Part shown: positions 39,895-45,795 of the stretch, in pieces | How the letters are laid out: every line of letters starts with the position of its first letter | Position numbering within the stretch: position 1 is the first letter of the stretch | Virus record (IMG/VR): IMGVR_UViG_3300044982_000019 | Coordinates: 1 to 46,216 of that record | DNA: 46,216 nt | Direction: 5' to 3' (one strand) | Origin: a virus | Position numbers and translations under genes: made by a program | The notes under the pieces: model-generated | What the model saw: only the letters and a program-made list of their open reading frames with translations | Told to the model about the DNA's origin: nothing | Database searches by the model: none

Positions 39895-40127
39895 CGCCTG
39901 GACTTCCGTTTGCGCGGGAACTTCACGCGGTCGCGCTCGGCCTTGTGCTGGGCGACGTGGCCGCCGGCTTGCTTCTCCCGGACTCGATCATCCCCGAATA
40001 CGGGCGCCGGGGCGGGAGCGGCGTGGCGGATCTTGCCTGTACAGGCGCGGCGGCGGATGGCGCGCTTGCGGGGCCAGCGATCACGCATGATCGCGTCGTG
40101 GCGGCGTTTGTGCTGGCGGAGGTTCAT
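39891..40127 (-). CDS. Small very basic protein, 78 residues
   Basis: About one third Arg/Lys (HKRRHDAIMRDRWPRKRAIRRR... VKFPRKRKSRR), so nucleic-acid binding is expected. No domain is recognised. It overlaps the genes on both sides by 4 bases, which supports its reality despite the skewed composition. Confidence 0.45.
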   Translation of the reverse strand: MNLRQHKRRHDAIMRDRWPRKRAIRRRACTGKIRHAAPAPAPVFGDDRVREKQAGGHVAQHKAERDRVKFPRKRKSRR

Positions 40128-40342
40128 GGCCTGGGCTTGCCGGTGCGCTCAGCCTCGGTGTTCGCCGCCTTCAGGACGACGCCGAGGGCTTCGAGGTTGG
40201 TCGTGTCGACGCGCAGCAGCAGGGCCTCGGGGCTGATGTTGCCGGCGTTCGTGAAGGTGTAGCCGGCCTGCGTCAGGTGGCGCTCGAAGATCGGCAGTTT
40301 CCAGGGATCGATGGCGATCCGGGCCTTTTTCTTGTCGGTCAT
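40124..40342 (-). CDS. Small hypothetical protein, 72 residues
   Basis: The ATG at 40342 is 2 bases after the preceding stop; the upstream in-frame extension is a shadow of the next gene. An alpha/beta segment (IAIDPWKLPIFERHLTQAGYTFTNAGNISPEALLLRVDTTNLEALGVVLKAANTEAER) looks like a small folded protein. No family is recognised. Confidence 0.55.
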   Translation of the reverse strand: MTDKKKARIAIDPWKLPIFERHLTQAGYTFTNAGNISPEALLLRVDTTNLEALGVVLKAANTEAERTGKPRP

Positions 40343-40344
40343 GG

Positions 40345-40602
40345 TCAATGCTCCGTAGTAAAGAACTGGATCTTCACCGGCATGCCATCCGAGGACTTGA
40401 CGGAGACGCTGGGGAACGGCTGATGCGCGGTCGGCTTCGGCTTCAAGAGCTGGCGGCCGACCTTCAGGCGCGTCAGGTACAAGCGCAGGCACCTCGGGCC
40501 GCCCGCGGCCTTGTACGTTGCGAACTGTTCCTCTGTCAGACGAATCTCGACCTTGTGGGAGAGCCGATCCTCACCCTTTCGGGGCCTGCCTCGGGCTGTC
40601 AT
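40345..40602 (-). CDS. Small putative DNA-binding protein, 85 residues
   Basis: The start RPRKGEDRLSHKVEIRLTEEQFATYKAAGGPRCLRLYLTRL recalls the ribbon-helix-helix/MobC-like N-termini (beta strand then helix with a basic arm). It could be a repressor-like protein. It overlaps the neighbouring gene by ATGA. Confidence 0.5.
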   Translation of the reverse strand: MTARGRPRKGEDRLSHKVEIRLTEEQFATYKAAGGPRCLRLYLTRLKVGRQLLKPKPTAHQPFPSVSVKSSDGMPVKIQFFTTEH

Positions 40603-40865
40603 GGTTTGGGGGCGATGATCATCGAAGTCAGCGCTCGCAGGTTGTTGGCGTCGAGGGTCGACAGGTTTCCGGTGTGCGGCAGGCCAGCGCGCATTTCCGC
40701 TTGGCGGATCTTCGCGAACTTGTCATGCAGCGCCAGAATCCGGCCCTGGATGAGCTTGCGGCGCGCCTCTCGCGCGATCCGCTCCTCGCGCGCTTGGCTG
40801 GCGTAGGCGTGAACAGCCACGACGACAGGCGAGCGCTGGAAGCTTGGCTTACGCTGCTGCGCCAT
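40599..40865 (-). CDS. Small basic helical protein, 88 residues
   Basis: Helical and basic through residues 20-60 (SQAREERIAREARRKLIQGRILALHDKFAKIRQAEMR). No family is recognised. It overlaps the 40849 gene end by 17 bases. Confidence 0.5.
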   Translation of the reverse strand: MAQQRKPSFQRSPVVVAVHAYASQAREERIAREARRKLIQGRILALHDKFAKIRQAEMRAGLPHTGNLSTLDANNLRALTSMIIAPKP

Positions 40866-41157
40866 TGCCTTCTCCGTAGGCCAGCTTCGCGAGCCGGCTG
40901 CTCACGTCGATCTCCAGCAATTCCATGCCGGCCTGCATGCGCGCGGCGTGATCACGCTGGGTCGCGTCGATCAAGCACAGGACGCCGAAATTGACCGCCG
41001 AGCGCCGGGTGATCAGCGTGTTATCGCCGGAGGTGACGCGGCACTCGTGGGCGGCGTCGTCGCCATCGAAGTCAGCCGATGTCATCGGATGACCCGCGAC
41101 CTTGGTCTTCGTGTTCATCATGGGCTTGTCGATTGCTGATTGAAGAAGGGCCGCCAT
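40849..41157 (-). CDS. Hypothetical protein, 102 residues
   Basis: The start at 41157 (MAALLQSAI...) is chosen for its GGAG 4 bases upstream; the ATG at 41121 is the alternative. The core (SADFDGDDAAHECRVTSGDNTLITRRSAVNFGVLCLIDATQRDHAARMQAGMELLEIDVSSRLAKLA) is alpha/beta and unrecognised. It follows the gene-free structured stretch 41158-41372. Confidence 0.5.
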   Translation of the reverse strand: MAALLQSAIDKPMMNTKTKVAGHPMTSADFDGDDAAHECRVTSGDNTLITRRSAVNFGVLCLIDATQRDHAARMQAGMELLEIDVSSRLAKLAYGEGNGAAA

Positions 41158-41372
41158 GAGGCTCCGCGCTGCTGTGCCCGCTTGAGTAGCTCTCGCCCTT
41201 ACCGCGCCCGTCGTGCGCGCGGCTGGCGGCCTGCCTTGTTCTGGTCTTGCCTTGTCGTGCGACCCGAAGACACGTATGAATCTTGCGGCAGTTTTCCCCC
41301 TGCCACACCACGCAAGGCGCGCGGAACTGTCGGGGTGCCCACCAGCTTTCGCCGAAGCACCCCGAGCATAGC
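41158..41372 (-). other. Gene-free stretch with strong minus-strand RNA structure
   Basis: 215 bases between two leftward genes with no supported gene. On the minus strand, stem arms at 41357-41365 and 41330-41338 pair over 9 bases and enclose a nested hairpin with a GAAA tetraloop (41343-41354). A second hairpin uses 41312-41316/41282-41286 and 41300-41304/41287-41291. There is no T-run after the first hairpin, so a plain terminator is unlikely. Confidence 0.45.
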
Positions 41373-41618
41373 TCATGCGTGGTCGAGGATGAAATGCGCC
41401 GCGAGGCAAAGCGCGTTGACGAGCAGGTAGCACAGGGAATAGACGACCAGCACCGTCAGGACGGCTCCGGCCTTGCGCTGGCGGAACAGGTCAGAGAGCT
41501 CTTCGAGGCCGGCGCCGTTGCGGAAATAGTCGGCGACCATCGTCGCCACGGCGGCGAACATGAACAGGGCCAGCGCGACGAGGAAGGGATGGGCGATCAC
41601 GGCGAGAAAGATTTGCAT
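41373..41618 (-). CDS. Small two-span membrane protein, 81 residues
   Basis: The ATG at 41618 has CCAGGACAGCC upstream; the upstream in-frame extension to 41726 is unlikely. Residues ~3-25 (IFLAVIAHPFLVALALFMFAAVA) and ~52-73 (AVLTVLVVYSLCYLLVNALCLAA) are transmembrane with a charged loop between. It lies in the middle of the structured late leader region, flanked by putative RNA on both sides, which is unusual. No family is recognised. Confidence 0.6.
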   Translation of the reverse strand: MQIFLAVIAHPFLVALALFMFAAVATMVADYFRNGAGLEELSDLFRQRKAGAVLTVLVVYSLCYLLVNALCLAAHFILDHA

Positions 41619-41729
41619 GGCTGTCCTGGATGGGTTGATGAAGAGGGTGCCGGCCGTACTGCTGTCCTGCCGTCTGCGTGCGCTGCAGGCTGATGCACGC
41701 TTCGCGGCTAGGGGCGCGTCGGTCATGCG

Positions 41730-42211
41730 TCAAACGAATTGGGCCGGAACTCCGTCAGGCTTTAGCCTTCACCCTCAAGTCTGGAACCCTCGTCAATGCC
41801 TCGACGCCCGTCGACGCTACATTGGCGCTCGTCTCGGTGCTACCCGCTAGGCGTCTCGTCAGTCCGCTTTGCATGGGAGTGGCCGTCTAGAGTTCCAGGC
41901 GTGAAGGCCCGGCGATGCCTCGCCGGAACTCCCGGGCCGTCACTTTCCGACCCGTCAGCCCGAAGGCTTCTCGTGGTTGTTCATGGCCCCTTACGGGGGC
42001 CGGTCGGCACTCGACACCTCAATCCGTTTGCCCTGTGCTCGGGTGATCCGCTACGTCAGGTGTCCGACGCCACGCAGTTAGGCAATTCATGCGTGGAAAG
42101 TAGCTGCAACCTTTCGGCCCGTTGCCTACTGAGAACGTTGGACTATGAGGAACCTGCGACTTCCGGCGCCCACCTTCGCAGGGTGCAAAGCGCCGACCTC
42201 TTTCGTCCGTT
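41730..42211 (-). ncRNA. Putative large structured noncoding RNA or late-operon leader
   Basis: About 480 nt downstream of a near-consensus promoter with the phage operator, with no credible gene. The minus-strand RNA has at least seven strong helices. These include GGCGC..GCGCC with inner CACC/GGUG (42165-42194), AGUAG-GCAAC..GUUGC-AG-CUACU with C(GAAA)G (42099-42130), and CCACGCA..UGCGUGG (42070-42096). CCGACC..GGUCGG (42002-42007 with 41947-41952) encloses a C(GUAA)G hairpin (41985-42001) and an AGCC(UUCG)GGCU hairpin (41957-41968). A further stem uses 41901-41904/41940-41943 and 41906-41912/41932-41938, and AGGC(UAAA)GCCU lies at 41757-41768. The stable loops exist only on this strand. 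It matches no family I recognise. Confidence 0.6.
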
Positions 42212-42217
42212 GAATGC

Positions 42218-42246
42218 AGTATCCTTTAAGGGATAGTGTCCGTCAA
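42218..42246 (-). promoter_or_regulatory. Predicted leftward promoter/operator for the structured RNA and late block
   Basis: Minus strand: TTGACG (42246-42241), 17-base spacer, GATACT (42223-42218), the closest to consensus in the genome. The operator-like 19-mer TATCCCTTAAAGGATACTG covers 42235-42217 with TATCC/GGATA arms. It lies just after the stop of the 42254 gene and faces the 30-kb late block. Start site near 42211. Confidence 0.7.
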
Positions 42247-42253
42247 GCGATAT

Positions 42254-42721
42254 TTAAACGATCCCCTTCTCGCAGAGGCGCACGAGCGAACGGAGGTGCC
42301 CCTCGTGCCAGTCGATCTCGACGGCTTGGCGCGTCACGCCCTCCGGTGGATCGGCGCGCATGTCGACGACATCGTGGCAGGCCGAACAGGCGTAGGCGCC
42401 GCAGAGATCATTGCTCTTGAGGCCCATTCCGCGGCCACCCGCGAGGCCCGGCCAGTGGCTCCATACCGTCGTCGCGCTATCGTGGTTGCAAACGTCGATC
42501 ATGCGGATTGAGCACGCCTCGCCGCGCGCGCTCTCTCGGATGCGCCGGCCTCGTGCATCAGCTGCGCTCACGACAGCATGCGGCGAAGGCGGGACGCGCG
42601 CCGGGACGGCCGGCGCAGCAGCCAGGGCCGCGGCGAGCCCGATCCCGGGCGCGGTCTTGCGCGGGCCGATGGCGCCGTCGATCTGCTTCGGCGGCCTGGG
42701 GGTTGAGCGAGCCCACGTCAT
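42254..42721 (-). CDS. DUF1364/YbcO-like putative nuclease
   Basis: 155 residues. The C-terminal two-thirds carries SIRMIDVCNHDSATTVWSHWPGLAGGRGMGLKSNDLCGAYACSACHDVVD, the pattern of the YbcO family (Zn-binding, HNH-like DNase of lambdoid phages next to ninB). The N-terminal ~60 residues are Ala/Pro-rich linker and may include a later start. It follows NinB by ATGA overlap, as in lambdoid nin regions. Confidence 0.75.
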   Translation of the reverse strand: MTWARSTPRPPKQIDGAIGPRKTAPGIGLAAALAAAPAVPARVPPSPHAVVSAADARGRRIRESARGEACSIRMIDVCNHDSATTVWSHWPGLAGGRGMGLKSNDLCGAYACSACHDVVDMRADPPEGVTRQAVEIDWHEGHLRSLVRLCEKGIV

Positions 42722-43116
42722 TCGTCACCACCGCTGGATTCGATGCCGTTTTGCGCCATGAAGCAGACGGTGTACTCGATCAGGCTGGAGCTTCTCTTGA
42801 CGCTCATGAGGGCCGTGCTCTCGCGCAGGTTGACGAACTCGCCTTCGAGGCCTGGCACAAGATCATGTTCCTCCTTCGTGGCGACGGCGTGCCCCGAGAC
42901 CAGCAGAATCTTCCACTGGAGCGCGGTTCGCTTCTTGCCCATCCACGTCAGGCCGCTTTTCGCGATATCGCTGCAGCAGGCGTGGAATTTCGCGTTCTGC
43001 TCGCTATTCCGCGTCGGGTCTTTGATCTCCACGACCTGCCCGTCGAGGGCATCCCGAAAGACGTACCCGGCCGCGCGCTTGCGCACCTCTGGATTCGCCA
43101 GGATGAATCGCTTCAC
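42718..43116 (-). CDS. ninB: NinB recombination protein
   Basis: 132 residues. NinB signs are the PTRNSEQNAKFHACCSDIA helix (residues ~34-52), the following LTWMGKKRTALQWKILLVSGHAVA, and SSSLIEYTVCFMAQNG near the C-terminus. NinB (lambda Orf) binds SSB-coated DNA and loads recombination functions; here it would act with the ERF/nuclease pair. Confidence 0.85.
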   Translation of the reverse strand: MKRFILANPEVRKRAAGYVFRDALDGQVVEIKDPTRNSEQNAKFHACCSDIAKSGLTWMGKKRTALQWKILLVSGHAVATKEEHDLVPGLEGEFVNLRESTALMSVKRSSSLIEYTVCFMAQNGIESSGGDE

Positions 43117-43412
43117 AGCTCGATTTCCCGGATGATCGACAACGCGCCTGACTCGCTCTCGGGAACACGCGCGGCCTTGTCCATCGTGTCGTAGATTGTG
43201 ATCGCCAGCCTGGGCTCGTCAATGCCGTCGATGAAGCCATGCAGCCGCATTGGGTTGATGCGGAAGTCCCAGCGGTCGAACTTGACGCCCGCGTGATGAC
43301 GAACCGCGGCCAGCCACTGCGATACCAAATAGAGCGGCAGGCATGTGACGACGGCGACGTGCCGCAGAGTCTCAGGCGGCTCCAGCGTTTCAACGAATTC
43401 CTGCGGGGTCAT
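43113..43412 (-). CDS. Hypothetical protein, 99 residues
   Basis: The ATG overlaps the 43409 stop and its own stop overlaps NinB start. An alpha/beta protein (LPLYLVSQWLAAVRHHAGVKFDRWDFRINPMRLHGFIDGIDEPRLAITIYD). No family is recognised; position in the recombination/replication unit suggests a nin-type accessory role. Confidence 0.55.
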   Translation of the reverse strand: MTPQEFVETLEPPETLRHVAVVTCLPLYLVSQWLAAVRHHAGVKFDRWDFRINPMRLHGFIDGIDEPRLAITIYDTMDKAARVPESESGALSIIREIEL

Positions 43413-43678
43413 TTGGCGGCATCCTTCATTCGTTCGCCTTCGAGTTTCCAGACTCGGGCGACAGCATCTCGAACTCGCTTCTCGTACTCGAGGCCGCGCG
43501 TTTCACCCAGGCGCTTGTAGTAGGCGTCTCGCTTAGCGCGATTGGACTTGCCGAGCATGGAAAGGATCATGTCGACATGCGGCTTTCGCTCCATGCATTC
43601 GAGCCGCCAGCCCTCCGACCACGTGTCGACGATCTCGCCGCTCAGGAGAACAACCTTGGTGCGGTTCCCGTCCTTCAT
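43409..43678 (-). CDS. Small hypothetical protein, 89 residues
   Basis: The ATG at 43678 forms an ATGA with the previous stop. N-terminal strand-helix (TKVVLLSGEIVDTWSEGWRLECMERKPHVDMILSMLGKSNRAKRDAYYKRLGE) and a basic helical C-terminus. Resembles small phage proteins of the recombination region in composition only. Confidence 0.5.
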   Translation of the reverse strand: MKDGNRTKVVLLSGEIVDTWSEGWRLECMERKPHVDMILSMLGKSNRAKRDAYYKRLGETRGLEYEKRVRDAVARVWKLEGERMKDAAK

Positions 43679-43956
43679 GGCGCGACATCCGGCAAGGCAA
43701 ACGGGGCCGTCTGCCATTCCCAGCGAATGCGGCGCCGGCCAGACACATAGCGACCATCGACCACGCGCGGGATTCGCTCGCAAATGCGCACGAGGCCCGA
43801 GCCATGCAGCCCTTCAAGCCAGCGGCGCGTGGTCTGTTCCGACGCCTCGGTCATCTCCAGCAGATCGTGAACTGTCCGCGGCGCCTTCATCAGGGCCGCG
43901 ATGATCTCGGCTACCTGCACGGGTGTCGTGGTTCGGCGGGGTGCGCGTCGACTCAT
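43675..43956 (-). CDS. Winged-helix DNA-binding protein, 93 residues
   Basis: Residues ~14-60 (VAEIIAALMKAPRTVHDLLEMTEASEQTTRRWLEGLHGSGLVRI) form a clear winged helix-turn-helix, the recognition helix being EQTTRRWLEGLHGSGL. The basic N-terminal arm SRRAPRRTTTP may contact DNA. A transcription factor in the replication unit. Confidence 0.65.
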   Translation of the reverse strand: MSRRAPRRTTTPVQVAEIIAALMKAPRTVHDLLEMTEASEQTTRRWLEGLHGSGLVRICERIPRVVDGRYVSGRRRIRWEWQTAPFALPDVAP

Positions 43957-44144
43957 TCGGCGGATCTCTCGGGGTCAGCCCATGGCTTCACGGGCTCGGT
44001 TGTCGGGATGCTCTTTGTCGGCGCGTAGCCGGCATGTTCGCCGCAGAGCTTGCGGCCTGAAAACGTCGTCGTCCACACGCGCACGCAGCCCGGGTGCGTG
44101 CACAGGTGCGCGCGCTCCTTCTCGGCTTTGGTGAGGCGCGGCAT
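43953..44144 (-). CDS. Small zinc-ribbon-like protein, 63 residues
   Basis: Cys15 and Cys20 with Cys34 and His37 (CTHPGC ... CGEH) make a plausible zinc site. It overlaps the winged-helix gene by 4 bases. Such small zinc proteins are frequent in phage replication regions; function unknown. Confidence 0.55.
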   Translation of the reverse strand: MPRLTKAEKERAHLCTHPGCVRVWTTTFSGRKLCGEHAGYAPTKSIPTTEPVKPWADPERSAE

Positions 44145-44147
44145 GGC

Positions 44148-44711
44148 TCAGTTGATGCGCCTGGGCGCGGGCGCCGGGCTGGCCGCTAGGCGCTTCGCCA
44201 CGTCAGGGGACTCGAGCGAAAGGGCCGCGTTCGTCGCGTCGTGCTCGCCTTGCAGTTGCAGCGGCGCGTCTGGAGCGCCGCGCGCGGTGTAGGTGCGGAA
44301 GAAGTCGCAGAAGCGCTTCTGCAAAAACTGTTGCTCGTCGTTCGGGACGCGGCAGATCGCCGACCAGCCGCCAAGTTCGCGAACGACGGCGTGGATCACC
44401 GGATCGCCGAAGTCGACGGAGGCATAGCCGCCGACATTGGACATCGCCCGCGTGACGCGGCTCCAGGCCATCAGGGCACGATCCGTGAAGGTGCCGGCAA
44501 GCTCGCGCACGAGGTCGGCCGGCTTCGGCGGGAACTGACCCTTCTCCGGGTGCAGCGTGTGAGCGGACAATGCCCGGCGGACTTGCTGCATGTCGAAGGG
44601 CTGGCAAGCCTGCCACCAGACATCGATTGCGAACTCCGAAGCGTCCTGGCGATAGAAGCCGAGAACCTGCGTGATGTAGGCGACGAATTCCGGTTGATCA
44701 CGCGGCGTCAT
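44148..44711 (-). CDS. Replication accessory protein, DUF6475-like (P-like position)
   Basis: 187 residues from the ATG at 44711, which overlaps the initiator by 14 bases. The N-terminal FVAYITQVLGFYRQDASEFAIDVWWQACQPFDMQQVRRALSAHTLHPEKGQFPPKPADLVREL resembles a family of phage proteins (DUF6475-like) following O-type initiators. The position of lambda P suggests a helicase-loader or recruitment role, but no ATPase motif is seen. Confidence 0.6.
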   Translation of the reverse strand: MTPRDQPEFVAYITQVLGFYRQDASEFAIDVWWQACQPFDMQQVRRALSAHTLHPEKGQFPPKPADLVRELAGTFTDRALMAWSRVTRAMSNVGGYASVDFGDPVIHAVVRELGGWSAICRVPNDEQQFLQKRFCDFFRTYTARGAPDAPLQLQGEHDATNAALSLESPDVAKRLAASPAPAPRRIN

Positions 44712-45603
44712 GGATGCCTCCTTCGCTGGAGTGGCCTTGCTTTGCCAGCCACGCCTCACCTACCGCGCGATTGCTGGCCTCCAAGGCGGCTTGTCGATTG
44801 ACATGGGCGCCTCCCGGACGTGGCGACTCCGCGACCCATGAGGCTTCAAACCCCGTCCAGTTGCGAGCGATGGCTTTCAGGCATGCAGCCTCCAGCGTCC
44901 AGCCCGTCGCCTTCTCGACTTCAGCCCGGAATCCCTTCCAGGCCAACGCCGTGAGCTTGGCCTTCTTCGCTCGACGGTGGTCGAGGAATCCTTGCGCCGT
45001 CTCAGCCGTGAGGCCAGAGGCGGTGAGGTCGTCGATGGTGAGCCACGGCGAAGGCGTGGGCTTCTTTATCTTTTCCCCTGCCTTTGCTTCTGTCGCTGCC
45101 TCTGCCTCTGCCTCTGCTTGTGTGAACTGCTGTTCACCAGTGTTAACCGGATTAACGGTGCTAACAGTGCTAACAGTTTTAACGGAAGCAGGGGCGGGCG
45201 CTGGCGAAGGTGGCGGAGGCGCGCCAGTCTGGGCAGCCTTGCGGTCGGCGCGGAGCCGCTGCATCCCGAGGCGGGCCTGCTCTCGACGATGCTCGGCGTC
45301 CTGAATCGCGCGATACTTTCCGTGGTTGAGCAGCTGCCATCCGCCATCGACGTCCATGATTCGACGTCCCTCGTACTCGCGGGTTCGGCTCCATTCATCG
45401 GGCTGCCGAAACGCCTCCAGGGCCTTCAGGCAATCTTCCAGGGGCACCCGCGCCCTGTCGGCGAGGCCCGGCACCGACGCCGCCACATAGCCGTCAGCAT
45501 CGGCCATCGCAAGCATCGTGATCCAGACGAGGCGTGTCCTGTCGGGCTCCCTCCAAACCGTCGAGTCCGTGATGGACGAAAAGAGCTTCGTGTATCCAGT
45601 CAT
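44698..45603 (-). CDS. Replication initiator, O-like, containing iteron-type repeats
   Basis: 301 residues. The first ~110 (YTKLFSSITDSTVWREPDRTRLVWITMLAMADADGYVAASVPGLADRARVPLEDCLKALEAFRQPDEWSRTREYEGRRI) form the winged-helix initiator domain typical of phage O-like proteins. A Pro/Thr/Val linker (~residues 132-158) is encoded by 9-bp phased repeats, followed by a charged Ala/Glu/Lys part and a C-terminal helical domain (TASGLTAETAQGFLDHRRAKKAKLTALAWKGFRAEVEKATGWTLEAACLKAIARNWTGFEASWV). It starts replication; the repeats inside it recall lambda ori in gene O. Confidence 0.8.
   Translation of the reverse strand: MTGYTKLFSSITDSTVWREPDRTRLVWITMLAMADADGYVAASVPGLADRARVPLEDCLKALEAFRQPDEWSRTREYEGRRIMDVDGGWQLLNHGKYRAIQDAEHRREQARLGMQRLRADRKAAQTGAPPPPSPAPAPASVKTVSTVSTVNPVNTGEQQFTQAEAEAEAATEAKAGEKIKKPTPSPWLTIDDLTASGLTAETAQGFLDHRRAKKAKLTALAWKGFRAEVEKATGWTLEAACLKAIARNWTGFEASWVAESPRPGGAHVNRQAALEASNRAVGEAWLAKQGHSSEGGIHDAA
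45141..45185. repeat. Five phased 9-bp iteron-like repeats inside the initiator gene (candidate origin)
   Basis: YTAAC occurs on the plus strand at 45143, 45152, 45161, 45170 and 45179, an exact 9-bp period. Two more copies stand outside the gene at 45607 and 45616 with the same spacing. An origin binding array for the encoded initiator is the likely meaning. Confidence 0.55.
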
Positions 45604-45631
45604 TCACTAACCTTGTTAACCGTTAGCCTCC

Positions 45632-45662
45632 ATCATAACTATCGCTCTACGGGGCACGTCAA
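45632..45662 (-). promoter_or_regulatory. Predicted promoter of the replication unit
   Basis: Minus strand: TTGACG (45662-45657), 19-base spacer, TATGAT (45637-45632). The long spacer makes it tentative. It does not carry the 19-bp operator and so may be the unregulated early promoter. Two YTAAC repeats lie between it and the initiator ATG. Confidence 0.45.
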
Positions 45663-45736
45663 GTGCTATCTTGTAAAGTTCTCTAGACGGGATTTCCGTG
45701 CGTTACCCCACATAAGGTGCGGTAGCGCACCAACGG

Positions 45737-45768
45737 AAAAAGCCCGCAGGCGGCGAGCGCGTGCGGGC
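45737..45768 (-). terminator. Rho-independent terminator after the Dam-like gene
   Basis: Minus strand: GCCCGCA, 13-base loop, TGCGGGC, then five T (plus-strand AAAAA at 45737-45741). It ends the leftward Cro/ParB/Dam unit and insulates the replication unit promoter that follows. Confidence 0.8.
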
Positions 45769-45795
45769 AAACCGGCGATGCCGGGAGGGAGGAAA

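Noticed and set aside
41840-41870. CUGACGAG on the minus strand, resembling a hammerhead ribozyme core (CUGANGA)
   Set aside because: The required GAA segment after stem II and the UH cleavage site with closing stems are not found.
41796-42236. Plus-strand open frame of 146 codons across the structured RNA
   Set aside because: Its composition (frequent Arg, Ser, Cys, Pro with no folded-domain pattern), lack of a ribosome-binding site and opposite direction to all neighbours argue against coding; the minus-strand RNA structure explains the region better.
42217-42243. Plus-strand promoter reading TTGAAT-N16-GATAGT in the same dyad
   Set aside because: It arises from the symmetry of the operator, has a poorer -35 and spacer than the minus-strand promoter, and faces only antisense of the replication genes.
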